Assembly: GCF_001552135.1 (NCBI RefSeq)
Contig: NZ_BCQP01000042.1
Coordinates: 59,143-123,142 of the forward strand
Direction of reading: 5' to 3'
Source: Actinomadura chibensis NBRC 106107
GTDB lineage: Bacteria; Actinomycetota; Actinomycetes; Streptosporangiales; Streptosporangiaceae
Length of the DNA: 64,000 bases
The notes beneath the pieces are model-generated. The model did no database searches, was not told the DNA's origin, and saw only the letters and a program-made list of their open reading frames with translations. Shown piece by piece: positions 31,667-40,379 of the stretch. Within the stretch, counting starts at the first letter, position 1. Each line of letters starts with the position of its first letter. The position numbers were made by a program, and so were the translations under genes.

Positions 31667-32607
31667 GCCGGGCTCCGTTCCGGTGTGCCGGTCAGGGTGA
31701 GGAAGACCTCGTCGAGGGTCGGGCGGCGGAGGGCGATGTCCTCGACGGCGGCGCGCCGCTCGTCCAGCGCGCGGACGGCCCTCATCAGGTCGTCGGTGCC
31801 GTGCGCGGCGGCCATCGTGACCAGCAGCGACGCCGGGTCGGCCTGGACGGCGCCGAACGGCTCCAGCGCCGCGGCCGCGACGGCGACGGAGGCGTGGTCG
31901 CGGACGCGCACCTCCACCAGGTCGCCCCCGGCCCGCGACTTCAGCTCGGGCGGCGTGCCCGCCGCGACGACCCGGCCGCGGTCGACGATCACGATCCGGT
32001 CGGCGAGGCGGTCGGCCTCGTCCAGGTACTGGGTGGTCAGCAGCACGTCGGTGCCCCCGGACACGAGGTCGCCGATCGCGTCCCACAGTTCGATGCGGCT
32101 GCGCGGGTCGAGGCCGGTGGTGGGCTCGTCCAGCAGCAGCAGGCGGGGCGCTCCGACCAGGGACGCGCCGAGGTCGAGGCGGCGGCGCAGTCCGCCGGAG
32201 TAGGTGCGGACGAGCCGGTCGGCCACCTCGCCCAGCGACAGCCGGTCGAGCACCCGCGCCGCGCCGTCCCGCGCGGCGCGGCGGCCGTGCCCGAACAGCC
32301 GGGCGATCATCTCCAGGTTCTCCCGCCCGGTCATCGCCGCCTCCACGGCGGCGTGCTGCCCGGCGAGCCCGATGATCCGGCGCACCCGGTCGGGGTGCCG
32401 GACGGCGTCGACGCCGTCCACCCGCAGCGTCCCCCGGTCGGGCCGGACGAGCGTCGCCACCGACCGCACGAACGTCGTCTTGCCCGCCCCGTTCGGCCCG
32501 AGCAGCGCGACCACCTGGCCGGGCTCGGCGACGAGGTCGAGCCCGGCGAGCGCCTCCACCGGGCCGTACCGCTTGGCGAGCCCGGCGGCCTCCAGCACGG
32601 GCGTCAT
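31663..32607 (-). CDS. ABC transporter ATPase (DrrA-like)
   Basis: A 314-aa ATPase: Walker A GPNGAGKTT, signature TYSGGLRRRL (a variant of LSGGQ typical of DrrA-type), Walker B LLLLDEPTTG, and the DrrA-like C-terminal extension (VRALDERRAAVEDIALRRPT). It pairs with the downstream permease to export a drug or antibiotic. ATG 32607 overlaps the ArsR stop by 4 bp. The gene lies in a four-gene chain in which each start overlaps the previous stop. Confidence 0.94.
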   Translation of the reverse strand: MTPVLEAAGLAKRYGPVEALAGLDLVAEPGQVVALLGPNGAGKTTFVRSVATLVRPDRGTLRVDGVDAVRHPDRVRRIIGLAGQHAAVEAAMTGRENLEMIARLFGHGRRAARDGAARVLDRLSLGEVADRLVRTYSGGLRRRLDLGASLVGAPRLLLLDEPTTGLDPRSRIELWDAIGDLVSGGTDVLLTTQYLDEADRLADRIVIVDRGRVVAAGTPPELKSRAGGDLVEVRVRDHASVAVAAAALEPFGAVQADPASLLVTMAAAHGTDDLMRAVRALDERRAAVEDIALRRPTLDEVFLTLTGTPERSPA

Positions 32608-32921
32608 CGTGCGCCCTCCTCCTCGTCGAGGAGTTTGCGCAGGTCGGAGAGCTTTTCGCGCCAGAACCGCTCGTAGGGGTGCAGCCATTGCGACAGCTCG
32701 CGCAGCGGCCCCGGCTCCAGCCGGTAGATCCGCTGCCGCCCGCTGCGCTGCTCGGTGACGAGCCCGGCGTCCCGCAGCACCTTCAGGTGCTCGGAGACGC
32801 TCGGCCGGCTCATCGCGAAGTGGGACGCGAGGTCGTTCACGGGGCGCGGCCCGTCCAGCAGGAGCGCGGTCAGCTCCCGCCGGACGGGACTCGCGAGCGC
32901 CGCGAAGACGTCCGCGCTCAC
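32604..32921 (-). CDS. ArsR-family helix-turn-helix repressor
   Basis: A 105-aa winged-helix ArsR regulator: VFAALASPVRRELTALLLDG, PRPVNDLASHFAMSRPSVSE, HLKVLRDAGLVTEQRSGRQ and a C-terminal basic helix (YERFWREKLSDLRKLLDEEE). GTG 32921 overlaps the VOC stop (GTGA). No metal-binding cysteine pair is present, so it is of the non-metal ArsR type that often controls SRPBCC/VOC/ABC genes. It probably acts on the twin palindromes upstream of the VOC gene. Confidence 0.93.
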   Translation of the reverse strand: MSADVFAALASPVRRELTALLLDGPRPVNDLASHFAMSRPSVSEHLKVLRDAGLVTEQRSGRQRIYRLEPGPLRELSQWLHPYERFWREKLSDLRKLLDEEEGAR

Positions 32922-33277
32922 GCCTCTGCCAGGACGAGGCCGTTCCCGTCCGGGTCGGCGAGCGTGGCCTGCCGTCCCCACGGGAGGTCCTGCGGGCCGT
33001 CGACGTCGACCCCGGCCTGGCGGAGCCGCTCGCAGTCGTCGTCCAGGTCGGAGGTCTCCAGGATCAGGCCGTGGAGGCTCCCCGGCTCGTGTCCGGGGAC
33101 GTGGGAGGCGAGGACGACGCTCGTCCGCGCGCCCTTCGGGGCGAGCTGGAGCCAGCGGACCGGTCCGGTGGACTGGTCGGCCACGACCTCGAAGCCGAGC
33201 GTGTCCGCGTAGAAGGACTTGGCGGCGTCCTGGTCGGACACCGGAACGGTCAGCAGCCGCACATGCGTGATGTTCAT
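32918..33277 (-). CDS. VOC-family (glyoxalase-like) protein, operon leader
   Basis: A 119-aa VOC protein: MNITHVRLLTVPVSDQDAAK, SFYADTLGFEVVADQ, and the final strand RQATLADPDGNGLVLAEA. It is first in the operon with ArsR and the ABC exporter. The start is ATG 33277. VOC proteins next to ArsR and drug ABC transporters commonly bind or detoxify the same compound. It is not clear whether a catalytic metal site is complete. Confidence 0.92.
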   Translation of the reverse strand: MNITHVRLLTVPVSDQDAAKSFYADTLGFEVVADQSTGPVRWLQLAPKGARTSVVLASHVPGHEPGSLHGLILETSDLDDDCERLRQAGVDVDGPQDLPWGRQATLADPDGNGLVLAEA

Positions 33278-33291
33278 GTGCCGGACGATAC

Positions 33292-33333
33292 GTAGGTGAT
33301 TCCCTACCTGTCAAACGTAGGAAGATGCCTACG
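33292..33333. promoter_or_regulatory. Twin CGTAGG palindromes upstream of the VOC/ArsR operon
   Basis: GTAGG-TGATTC-CCTAC (33292-33307) and CGTAGG-AAGATG-CCTACG (33316-33333) are centred 25 bp apart, on one face of the helix to within a few bases. They lie 15-56 bp upstream of the VOC start at 33277 and are strong candidates for ArsR operators. Confidence 0.75.
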
Positions 33334-33616
33334 CATGAGTGGTCGACCGGGGCGCCTCGACGGTGACCGCGCCGGACGCCGGGTCCCAGAAGCCCTTGGC
33401 GATCAACCCGTCGTAGGAGTACTCGGGATGCCGGCCGAGCTTCAGGCGCACCGCCCACACCGCGCCGGACGCGCCGCCCCGCTCCGCCGACAGCGCCTCC
33501 GCGAGCGCCGCCACCGCGCGCCGCCGGTCGGCGCTGATCCCGCCGGGGCCCGCGCGCCGCGCGTCGTGGCAGCGCACGTCCCAGCTGTACAGGTTCGCGT
33601 TCGTCCCCGTCTTCAT
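33329..33616 (-). CDS. Hypothetical protein, 95 aa
   Basis: An unrecognised 95-aa protein on the same strand as the VOC/ArsR/ABC operon and just upstream of it. It has a helical middle (RRRAVAALAEALSAERGG) and ends LGRHPEYSYDGLIAKGFWDP with a short tail; no membrane segment or signal peptide is visible. The 3' end overlaps the second palindrome by a few bases (33329-33333). Start ATG 33616 is plausible but its ribosome site is unremarkable. Codon use is like its neighbours, so it is probably real. Confidence 0.65.
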   Translation of the reverse strand: MKTGTNANLYSWDVRCHDARRAGPGGISADRRRAVAALAEALSAERGGASGAVWAVRLKLGRHPEYSYDGLIAKGFWDPASGAVTVEAPRSTTHA

Positions 33617-34049
33617 TGGACCCCTTCGTCCGGCCGTGCCCGCCCACCCGCCCGGGACCGCGCCCCGGGCCGCCCCTCCGCGCGGCGCCCGGCGCCCGGC
33701 GGCCGGGGCCTCCGCAGCCGCCCCCGGCCGCCGGTCTCGGCGGACCGCGCGGGATCGCCGGGTGGACGGCCGTCCGAAGGCGCGCGCCACGCCCCATCCC
33801 CCAACCCGAGGACGGGCCGCGCCCCCGTCCGGCCGGTGCCCATCCTCGCGGGGACCCGGCGGCGGCACATCGGTAGTTACACCGATCGCCCGTACCGAAA
33901 CCGCTCGGCGGGGCGCGGGCGACCCGTCCGGGAGTGGACACCTCCCTACCCGGCGCGGACGATCAAGGTCGCTGTCCGTGGCGGCGCGATTACAATCCTG
34001 ACGTCCCCTCGTAGCCGGGCTTCCGGCGGAAGCTGACTCGGAGGCAGCC
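33617..34049. other. Intergenic region with one palindrome
   Basis: No gene accepted here; the open frames are shadow frames in very GC-rich DNA. ATCGGT-AGTTAC-ACCGAT (33869-33886) is a perfect 6-bp-arm palindrome and may control the LuxR regulator at 34050. Confidence 0.5.
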
Positions 34050-36383
34050 GTGGTGCGGAACTCGACGCTGGAACGACAGACGGGAAGGCTTCCCGCGGAG
34101 TTCACGAGCTTCATCGGCCGGGACGCCGAGCTCGGCCGGCTCCGGCGGCTCGTCGGCGAGCACCGGCTCGTGACCCTGACCGGACCGGCGGGCGTCGGCA
34201 AGACGCGGCTCGCCGTGCGCACCGCCGCCCTCTCCGAGGACGCGTTCGAGGAGGGCGTCTACTTCGTCGGCCTGTCCGGGCTGACCGAGCCGTCGCTGCT
34301 GGCGCAGACGATCTGCGACGCGCTCGGGCTGGCCGAGCAGGCGGGCGAGTCCGCGGTCGGCTGCCTCGTCGACCACCTCGCCGACCGGCGGCTGCTGCTC
34401 GTCCTCGACACCTGCGAGCACCTGCTGGACGAGTGCGCGATGCTGACGGAGGCGATGCTGCGGACGGCCCCCGGCCTGCGCGTCCTCGCGACGAGCCGGC
34501 AGGCGCTCGACGTCATGGGCGAGCACACCGTGGTCGTCGCGCCGCTCGGGCGGCCGAGCGGCGGCGACGGCAACGGCGACGGCAACGGCGATGGCGACGG
34601 CGATGGCGCGGCCGACGGCGAGTGCGACGCGGTCAGGCTGTTCGCCGAGCGCGCCGCCGCCGCCGTCCAGGGGTGGACGCTCACCCGCGGCAACCGCGAC
34701 GCCGCCGTCCGGCTCTGCGACCGGCTGGACGGCATCCCGCTCGCGATCGAGCTCGCCGCCGTCCAGCTCCGCGCGTTCTCGCTCGACCAGGTGCTAGGCC
34801 GCCTCGGCACCCACCTGTTCCAGGTGCGCGGCAGGCGCACCAGCGTGCGCCGCCACCAGACGCTGCGCGCCGCGGTCGACTGGAGCCACGAGCTGTGCTC
34901 GCCGGAGGAACGGCTGCTCTGGGCGCGGCTCTCGGTGTTCGCCGACGGCTTCGACCTGGCCGCCGCGGAGAGCGTCTGCGGCGGCGACGGGCTCCCGCTC
35001 GACCACGTCGCCGACGTCCTGACCGGCCTGGTCGAGAAGTCGATCGTGCAGCGCGCCGACCGCGGCGGTGAGGCCCGCTACCGGATGCTCGACACCCTCC
35101 GCGAGTACGGCGCCGAGCGCCTCGCCGGGCTCGGCGGGCAGGACCGGCTCCGCCACGCGTGTTTCGCCTGGTACGCCGGGCAGCTGCGGCGCGCCCGCGC
35201 GGAGCTGCCGAGCGCGGCGCAGATCCAGTGGCTGGAGTGGTACGACTGCGAGCGCGGCAACATCCGCGCGCTGCTCGGGCACGTCGTCGCGACGGCGGAC
35301 ACCGAGACGCTCCGCGACGCGCTGGAGACCCTCGGCCGCCTCTGGGCGCTGCGCGGCACGATGGGCGAGGGCCGGCACTGGATCGACCGCGTCCTCGAAA
35401 CGCGCGACACGACCGGCCCGGGCTGGGCGGGCCTGCTCGCCGTCGCCGCCCTGGTGCTGACGCTCCAGAACGACCTGGCGGGCGCGGGCGAACTGCTGCG
35501 GCGCGCGGAGGAGCAGGGCAGGGCCGAGGAGGATCGGCGCGGCATCGCGCTCGCGATCTCGGCGAAGGGCATCGTGGCGCTGTTCGAGGGCGACTTCGAC
35601 CTCGTCCTGCGGCTGCTCGGCACGGCCGGCGAGCTGGCCCGCGAGAGCGGCGAGGACGACCTGCTCTTCCTCCTCATCGACGTGTTCCGCGGTGTCGCCT
35701 ACCTGTTCAAGAACGAGTTCACGGCGTCCGTCGCGCACGGGGACGCGGCCGCGCGGGCCGGGGCGGAGCGCGGCGAGCTGTGGGTCCGCTCCTACGGCAT
35801 GCTCGTCTGCGGGCTCGCGCTGTGGCTGGCCGACGACCTCGACGCGTCCATGGAGCAGCTCCGCCGGGCCCTGCGGATCAAGCGCGACCTGGACGACGAA
35901 CTCGGCACGACGCTCGCGCTGGAGTCGATCGCCGCGTGCCTGTCCAGCCGGGGCGAGGCGGCGCGGGCCGTGCGGCTGCTCGGGGCCGCCGACCGGCTGC
36001 GCGAGTTCACGCAGACGTCGTGGTTCGGCCCGCACCACGCGCTGCTCCGCGAGATCCACATCGACCGGGCGCAGCAGGCCCTCGGCGAGGAGGCGTTCCG
36101 CGCGGCGCTGGACGAGGGCGGCCGGCTCCCGCTCGCGGACGCGGTCGAGGACGCCCTCGGCGAGGGACCCGAGGGCGAGGGGGCGCGGACCGGCGGCCCG
36201 CTCACCAACCGCGAGCTGCAGGTCGCGGCGCTGGTCGCGGAGGGCCTGTCCAACCGCGCGATCGCCGAGCGGCTGACGATCGCCAAGCGCACCGCCGACT
36301 CGCACGTGGAGCACATCCTCGCCAAGCTCGGCTACTCGTCGCGCGCGCAGATCGCCACCTGGATCACCGCGCAGAAGGGCTGA
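34050..36383 (+). CDS. Large NB-ARC/AAA ATPase-LuxR regulator
   Basis: A 777-aa regulator. The N-terminal ATPase has FIGRDAELGRLRRLVGEHRL and Walker A GPAGVGKT (residues 45-52), with the sensor-like HLLDECAMLTEAML later. A middle helical region (residues about 350-690) looks like TPR-type helices. The C-terminus is a LuxR helix-turn-helix (LTNRELQVAALVAEGLSNRA, then KRTADSHVEHILAKLGYSS). Residues about 170-190 are an odd Gly/Asp/Asn linker encoded by a 12-bp DNA repeat. GTG 34050 has a GGAGG site. It is an orphan regulator probably activated by ATP and an unknown ligand. Confidence 0.9.
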   Translation: MVRNSTLERQTGRLPAEFTSFIGRDAELGRLRRLVGEHRLVTLTGPAGVGKTRLAVRTAALSEDAFEEGVYFVGLSGLTEPSLLAQTICDALGLAEQAGESAVGCLVDHLADRRLLLVLDTCEHLLDECAMLTEAMLRTAPGLRVLATSRQALDVMGEHTVVVAPLGRPSGGDGNGDGNGDGDGDGAADGECDAVRLFAERAAAAVQGWTLTRGNRDAAVRLCDRLDGIPLAIELAAVQLRAFSLDQVLGRLGTHLFQVRGRRTSVRRHQTLRAAVDWSHELCSPEERLLWARLSVFADGFDLAAAESVCGGDGLPLDHVADVLTGLVEKSIVQRADRGGEARYRMLDTLREYGAERLAGLGGQDRLRHACFAWYAGQLRRARAELPSAAQIQWLEWYDCERGNIRALLGHVVATADTETLRDALETLGRLWALRGTMGEGRHWIDRVLETRDTTGPGWAGLLAVAALVLTLQNDLAGAGELLRRAEEQGRAEEDRRGIALAISAKGIVALFEGDFDLVLRLLGTAGELARESGEDDLLFLLIDVFRGVAYLFKNEFTASVAHGDAAARAGAERGELWVRSYGMLVCGLALWLADDLDASMEQLRRALRIKRDLDDELGTTLALESIAACLSSRGEAARAVRLLGAADRLREFTQTSWFGPHHALLREIHIDRAQQALGEEAFRAALDEGGRLPLADAVEDALGEGPEGEGARTGGPLTNRELQVAALVAEGLSNRAIAERLTIAKRTADSHVEHILAKLGYSSRAQIATWITAQKG

Positions 36384-36488
36384 CCCCTTCGGCCGGGCCC
36401 GGTTCGTCCAGGTCCGGTCTGCGGGTTGTGCGCGCCGACGGGAATCGCCACCGTGGTGCCACGGCGGGGCGACGGCAGGGCGGACGCG

Positions 36489-37676
36489 ATGGGGCTAGAG
36501 GCGACCGAGCGCACAGGCGGCGACGAACGCCGCGACGGGACGGCCGGAGGGCCGGCGGCCGGGCAGCCGCTGGACTCCGGGGACATCCTCGGGCGGCTCG
36601 CCGCCATCGACCGGCGCCGCCTCCCCGACGCGGCGGCCGCCGACGACCTGAACCGCTTCGCGGACGAGGGCCGCACGCGCGTCCTGGTGGTGCTGCTCGC
36701 GAGCGCGGTCGCCCGCCTTCTGCCCGGCCGGGTGTCCGCGCTGACGGCGACGCTGTCGGTCCTGGTCATGGCCGGTTGGCCGGGCGTGCTCGGGCTCGTC
36801 GCCGGCGGCCTCGTGGAGGACCATCCGCTGCGCGGCGACACCGGCGGGCTGCTCGTGCTGTCGGCGTCGGTCACCACGGTCCTGATGCTGGGCCTCGGCT
36901 GGTACGCGTGGCGCTGGGCGGCGGTGCTCGCCGCTGGCGTCTCCGACCTCCTCGCGGCATCGGCGGACCGGCGGGCGTTCCTCGCCTGGCTGCGGACGCG
37001 CCGCGGGCTCGTCCCGCAACTCGCGGCCGGAGCGGGCGGCGCGGTCCTCGCGTCCCTGCTCGCCTACGCGATGTCGCACCAGGACACCGACTCCGTCGCG
37101 GTCAGCGCGTGGATCTACGTGTGCTGCGCCTGGACGGGCTTCATCGGCGGCGGCGTCGTCTACTGGCTCTACACCCTCGCCGAGGTCCCGCTGCGCCTGC
37201 ACCGCTGCGGGGACCTGCAGATGGCGTGGCTGGACCCGGCGCACACCCCGGCGATCGTCCAGCTGTGCCGGGTGTACGCGCGCGTCGCGGTCGCCACGGC
37301 CCTGGGCGTCCTGCTGGCGGAGGTGTCGACGGTGAGCGTGACCAGCGACCGTCCGGGCGCGTTGATGGAGGGGTTCTACATCGGCTTCCCCGTGCTGGCG
37401 GTGGTGACGGCGCTGTATGTGGGCGTCCAGCCCTATGTCACCCTCGCGCACCTGGTCCGCCGCCACATCGACACGATCGTGGACCCGCTGATGGCGCAGA
37501 CGCACCGGCCGCCCGGCCATCTCCTCCTCTCCCAGGACCTCCCCGGCGCGTTCCAGGCGTACACCCATTTCCGCACCCTGCGCCGCCTCCCGATAAAGAC
37601 GGCGACCATCCTGCAATACGTGACGGGGATAATGGCCTCGCTGGCCGTCTTCTTCGTCCAACGCCTATTCACCTGA
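36489..37676 (+). CDS. Hypothetical multi-pass membrane protein
   Basis: A membrane protein of 395 aa that I cannot place. A soluble N-terminus (ILGRLAAIDRRRLPDAAAAD) is followed by about seven hydrophobic segments (for example TATLSVLVMAGWPGVLGLVA, GLLVLSASVTTVLMLGLGWY and YIGFPVLAVVTALYVGV). An earlier GTG at 36426 is in frame; ATG 36489 has a GGGCGGA site and is preferred, but the choice is uncertain. It follows the LuxR regulator on the same strand by 105 bp, so it may be a target of that regulator. Confidence 0.65.
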   Translation: MGLEATERTGGDERRDGTAGGPAAGQPLDSGDILGRLAAIDRRRLPDAAAADDLNRFADEGRTRVLVVLLASAVARLLPGRVSALTATLSVLVMAGWPGVLGLVAGGLVEDHPLRGDTGGLLVLSASVTTVLMLGLGWYAWRWAAVLAAGVSDLLAASADRRAFLAWLRTRRGLVPQLAAGAGGAVLASLLAYAMSHQDTDSVAVSAWIYVCCAWTGFIGGGVVYWLYTLAEVPLRLHRCGDLQMAWLDPAHTPAIVQLCRVYARVAVATALGVLLAEVSTVSVTSDRPGALMEGFYIGFPVLAVVTALYVGVQPYVTLAHLVRRHIDTIVDPLMAQTHRPPGHLLLSQDLPGAFQAYTHFRTLRRLPIKTATILQYVTGIMASLAVFFVQRLFT

Positions 37677-37722
37677 CCCGCGACCGGCGCGGTCTCCGGG
37701 AATCGCCGGGTCCGGCGGCTTC

Positions 37723-37747
37723 TGACAGTACTGCTAATGTTCTGTCA
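37723..37747. promoter_or_regulatory. Palindrome overlapping the PAP2 start codon
   Basis: TGACAG (37723-37728) and CTGTCA (37742-37747) form an inverted repeat with a 13-bp spacer that reaches the first base of the ATG. Binding or hairpin formation here could block initiation; it may also be chance. Confidence 0.3.
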
Positions 37748-38616
37748 TGGAGATCATCATACTGTTGGCAATGACCTCTGTACACTTTGTGTCCATTGTT
37801 TCGGTGCTCCTGTTCCACCGGCTCGGCGGGACGTCCGCGCCAGGGCGCCTCGCGCTCGCCCGGACCCAGTTAGCCGGGACGCTCGGTCCCGTCGGCGCGT
37901 TCGTGACGCTCTACGGAGCCGGGATGTTCGTGCTGACGGCGGGCGGCCTGGCCCTCGGCGAGCTGGTGCAGCGCGTCGAGGGCCCCGTGGACCGGGCGGT
38001 CTTCGACCTGATGGAAGCGCACTACGACCGGCGGTGGGCCGACCCGGTCGAGCTGGTCGGACGGCTGGGCAACGTCTGGCAGACCCGGTTCGTCGCCCTC
38101 GCGGCGATCGTCGTCCTCACCGGGCTGGCGTTGTGGCGGCGAGAGCGGGCCTGGGTTCCCGGCTTTCTCGTCGGTACGTCCGTGCTGGTGCAGAAATTCG
38201 ACCAGGCGGCGCTGGCCAAGGTCGTCGACCGGGGCCATCCGCCGACCACGCTGGGCACGTATCCGTCCGGCGGCTGCGCGCGGGTTCTGGTGGTCTACGG
38301 CACGATCACGTTCCTCGCTCTGGCCTATTCGCGTGCGGGCCGCGCCGCGCGGATGTGGAGTTGGAGCGCCATCGTCACCCTCGCCTACGTCGAGGGATAT
38401 ACGCGCACCTATCTGAACAAGCACTGGGTGACCGACGTATTGGGAGGATGGGCGGTCGGCGGGGCGATGCTGCTCGTCACCGTCTTCGCCGCGCGGGCGC
38501 TGCTGGACGCGCGGCGAACGGCGCCGGACGGCCCCCCGGCACCGGCCCGGCCGCACCCCGACCGGTCACCTGACCCCTGCCACCGCGCGTTCGCGGGGAT
38601 GATGCCCGGCTCTTAG
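37747..38616 (+). CDS. PAP2-family membrane phosphatase-like protein with altered active site
   Basis: A 289-aa PAP2-superfamily protein with about five membrane helices. The first motif is KVVDRGHPP, the third is RTYLNKHWVTDVLGG with the catalytic His and Asp. The middle motif, normally PSGH, reads PSGG (Pro173-Gly176), so the conserved general-acid His is missing. The gene may encode a transporter-like or regulatory relative rather than an active phosphatase. The start ATG 37747 has a hairpin-like palindrome over it. The last 51 bp overlap the convergent MFS gene. Confidence 0.82.
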   Translation: MEIIILLAMTSVHFVSIVSVLLFHRLGGTSAPGRLALARTQLAGTLGPVGAFVTLYGAGMFVLTAGGLALGELVQRVEGPVDRAVFDLMEAHYDRRWADPVELVGRLGNVWQTRFVALAAIVVLTGLALWRRERAWVPGFLVGTSVLVQKFDQAALAKVVDRGHPPTTLGTYPSGGCARVLVVYGTITFLALAYSRAGRAARMWSWSAIVTLAYVEGYTRTYLNKHWVTDVLGGWAVGGAMLLVTVFAARALLDARRTAPDGPPAPARPHPDRSPDPCHRAFAGMMPGS

Positions 38617-39759
38617 CGAGTTGACGGCCCAAATGGAGAATCCGCACAGGGCGAAGGCGGCTCCGAGAATGGCGGATCCGGTCCATCCGGCAGCGGAGTA
38701 GACCGTCGTGGTGGCGGTCGCGCCGAGGGCCGAGCCGAACGAGTAGAAGAGCATGTATCCGCCGATGGCGCTGCTCGTCCGGTGCTCGTAGACGGTCGTG
38801 AGCAGGTGCTGGTTGCTGACGTGCACCGCCTGGACGGCGAGGTCGAGGACGACGACACCGGCCACGACCAGCCACAGCGACCAGGTCGCCTGCCCGGACG
38901 CCAGCCACGACACGGCCAGGAGCGCGAGCGCGATCCCCGTGACGGGGTTGGCGCGGCCGGCGTCGGCCCATCGTCCCGCCCGCGCGGCGCCCAGGGCGCC
39001 GGCGAGGCCCGCGATTCCGAACAGGCCGATCTGCGCGGTGCTCAGATGCCACGGTGCGGCGGCGAGCGGGAGCGCCAGCCCGCTCCAGAGCGTCCCGAAG
39101 GAGGCGAACAGAAAGAACGCGATCAGGCCGCGCGAGAGGAAGACGCGCTCGCGAAAAAGGCGGCCGAGCGAGATCAGCACCTCACCGTATGTCGCGTCGG
39201 TGGAGCGATTGTCGGCCGGCAGCAGTTTCAGGACGAGAAGAGCGAGCGCGATGAGGAGCACGGCAAGCGCCGCATAGATGCTTCGCCAGCCCCAGAGCGC
39301 GGCGAGGCCGCCCGCGAACACCCGGGACCCGAGAATGCCGAGGATGACGCCGGAGGTGACGAATCCGAGCGCCCGGCCCCGCTCGGCCGCCGTCGCCAGG
39401 TCGGCCGCGAACGCGACGGTGGTCTGGACGACGACCGCGAACAGGCCGGTGACGGCGAGCCCGACGAGCAGGAGCCAGAGGTGGGTCGCGACCGCCGCCA
39501 GCGCCATCCCGACCGCGGCGAGGAGCAGATGGGCCGCGATCAGCCCGCGCCGATCGAGCATGTCGCCCAGCGGGACGAGGAAGGCCAGGCCCGCCAGGTA
39601 GCCGACCTGGCCCGCCGCGACGATCCAGCCGAGGCCCGCCTCCGGCACCCCGAGGTCGTCCCCTATCCGGGCGAGCACGGGCTGCGCCGCGTAGATCGTC
39701 GCGACGCTGACCGCGCAGATCGCCGCGAGCAGCACCCTCCGGCCGAACGTGAGATCCAC
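38566..39759 (-). CDS. MFS drug-efflux-type transporter
   Basis: A 397-aa major-facilitator protein with 12 helices: FGRRVLLAAICAVSVATIYA at the start, the MFS motif A equivalent LGDMLDRRGLIAAHLL, GFVTSGVILGILGSRVF (motif C-like for drug antiporters) and repeated helices to the end. GTG 39759 has a GGAGG site 4 nt upstream. It is divergent from an HxlR regulator with a 19-bp palindrome between them, so it is probably an HxlR-controlled exporter. Confidence 0.9.
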   Translation of the reverse strand: MDLTFGRRVLLAAICAVSVATIYAAQPVLARIGDDLGVPEAGLGWIVAAGQVGYLAGLAFLVPLGDMLDRRGLIAAHLLLAAVGMALAAVATHLWLLLVGLAVTGLFAVVVQTTVAFAADLATAAERGRALGFVTSGVILGILGSRVFAGGLAALWGWRSIYAALAVLLIALALLVLKLLPADNRSTDATYGEVLISLGRLFRERVFLSRGLIAFFLFASFGTLWSGLALPLAAAPWHLSTAQIGLFGIAGLAGALGAARAGRWADAGRANPVTGIALALLAVSWLASGQATWSLWLVVAGVVVLDLAVQAVHVSNQHLLTTVYEHRTSSAIGGYMLFYSFGSALGATATTTVYSAAGWTGSAILGAAFALCGFSIWAVNSLRAGHHPRERAVAGVR

Positions 39760-39771
39760 CAGGCCTCCAAT

Positions 39772-39790
39772 CAGTAGCAAATTGCAACTG
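39772..39790. promoter_or_regulatory. Palindrome between MFS and HxlR genes
   Basis: CAGTAGCAAATTGCAACTG (39772-39790) is a near-perfect palindrome (one mismatched pair) centred on the A at 39781. It lies 13 bp upstream of the MFS start and fits an HxlR operator. Confidence 0.6.
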
Positions 39791-39841
39791 ATTCGACCGT
39801 ACGGCACAATGGTTTCAATCCGCAACTCATCGGGAGGAGCC

Positions 39842-40330
39842 ATGATCCCCGCCGCCCGCCTCGCCGACCTGGACTGGACCGACTCCGCCTGCCCCGTCGC
39901 GCGCACGCTCGACCTCGTCGGCGACCGGTGGAGCCTGCTGATCGTCCGCGACGCGATGGACGGCGCGCGCTCGTTCACCGACTTCCAGCAGCGCACCGGG
40001 ATCGCGCGCAACATCCTCACCGACCGCCTCCGGCGGCTGGTCGAGCGCGGCGTCCTCGACCGGCGGACCGCGCCGTCGGGACGCCGGCGGGTCTACGCGC
40101 TCACCGACGCGGGACGCGACCTCTTCACCGTCATCGTGGCCATGCGCCAGTGGGGCGAACGGCACGCGTTCGCCCCGGACGAGGCTCACTCCGTCCTCGT
40201 CGACGAGAGCGGGCTCCCGCTCGCCCCGCTCCGCGCCACCGACTCCCGCGGTGCCCCGGCGGGCATCGACACGACCGCCGTCCGGCGGGCGAGCCAGAGC
40301 CCGCCGCCTCCGGCCGAGGCGGGCCCCTGA
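39842..40330 (+). CDS. HxlR-family winged-helix regulator
   Basis: A 162-aa HxlR regulator: CPVARTLDLVGDRWSLLIVR, DFQQRTGIARNILTDRLRRL and GRRRVYALTDAGRDLF are the family's hallmark segments. A Cys near the start (SACPVA) is conserved in redox- or aldehyde-sensing members. ATG 39842 follows GGGAGGAGCC. It is divergent from the MFS gene and probably represses it. The Pro/Ala-rich tail is unusually long. Confidence 0.93.
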   Translation: MIPAARLADLDWTDSACPVARTLDLVGDRWSLLIVRDAMDGARSFTDFQQRTGIARNILTDRLRRLVERGVLDRRTAPSGRRRVYALTDAGRDLFTVIVAMRQWGERHAFAPDEAHSVLVDESGLPLAPLRATDSRGAPAGIDTTAVRRASQSPPPPAEAGP

Positions 40331-40379
40331 GCACGGCGGGCGGGTCGCCGGGCGTGGTCATCGTGGTAGAGCTGGGTCC

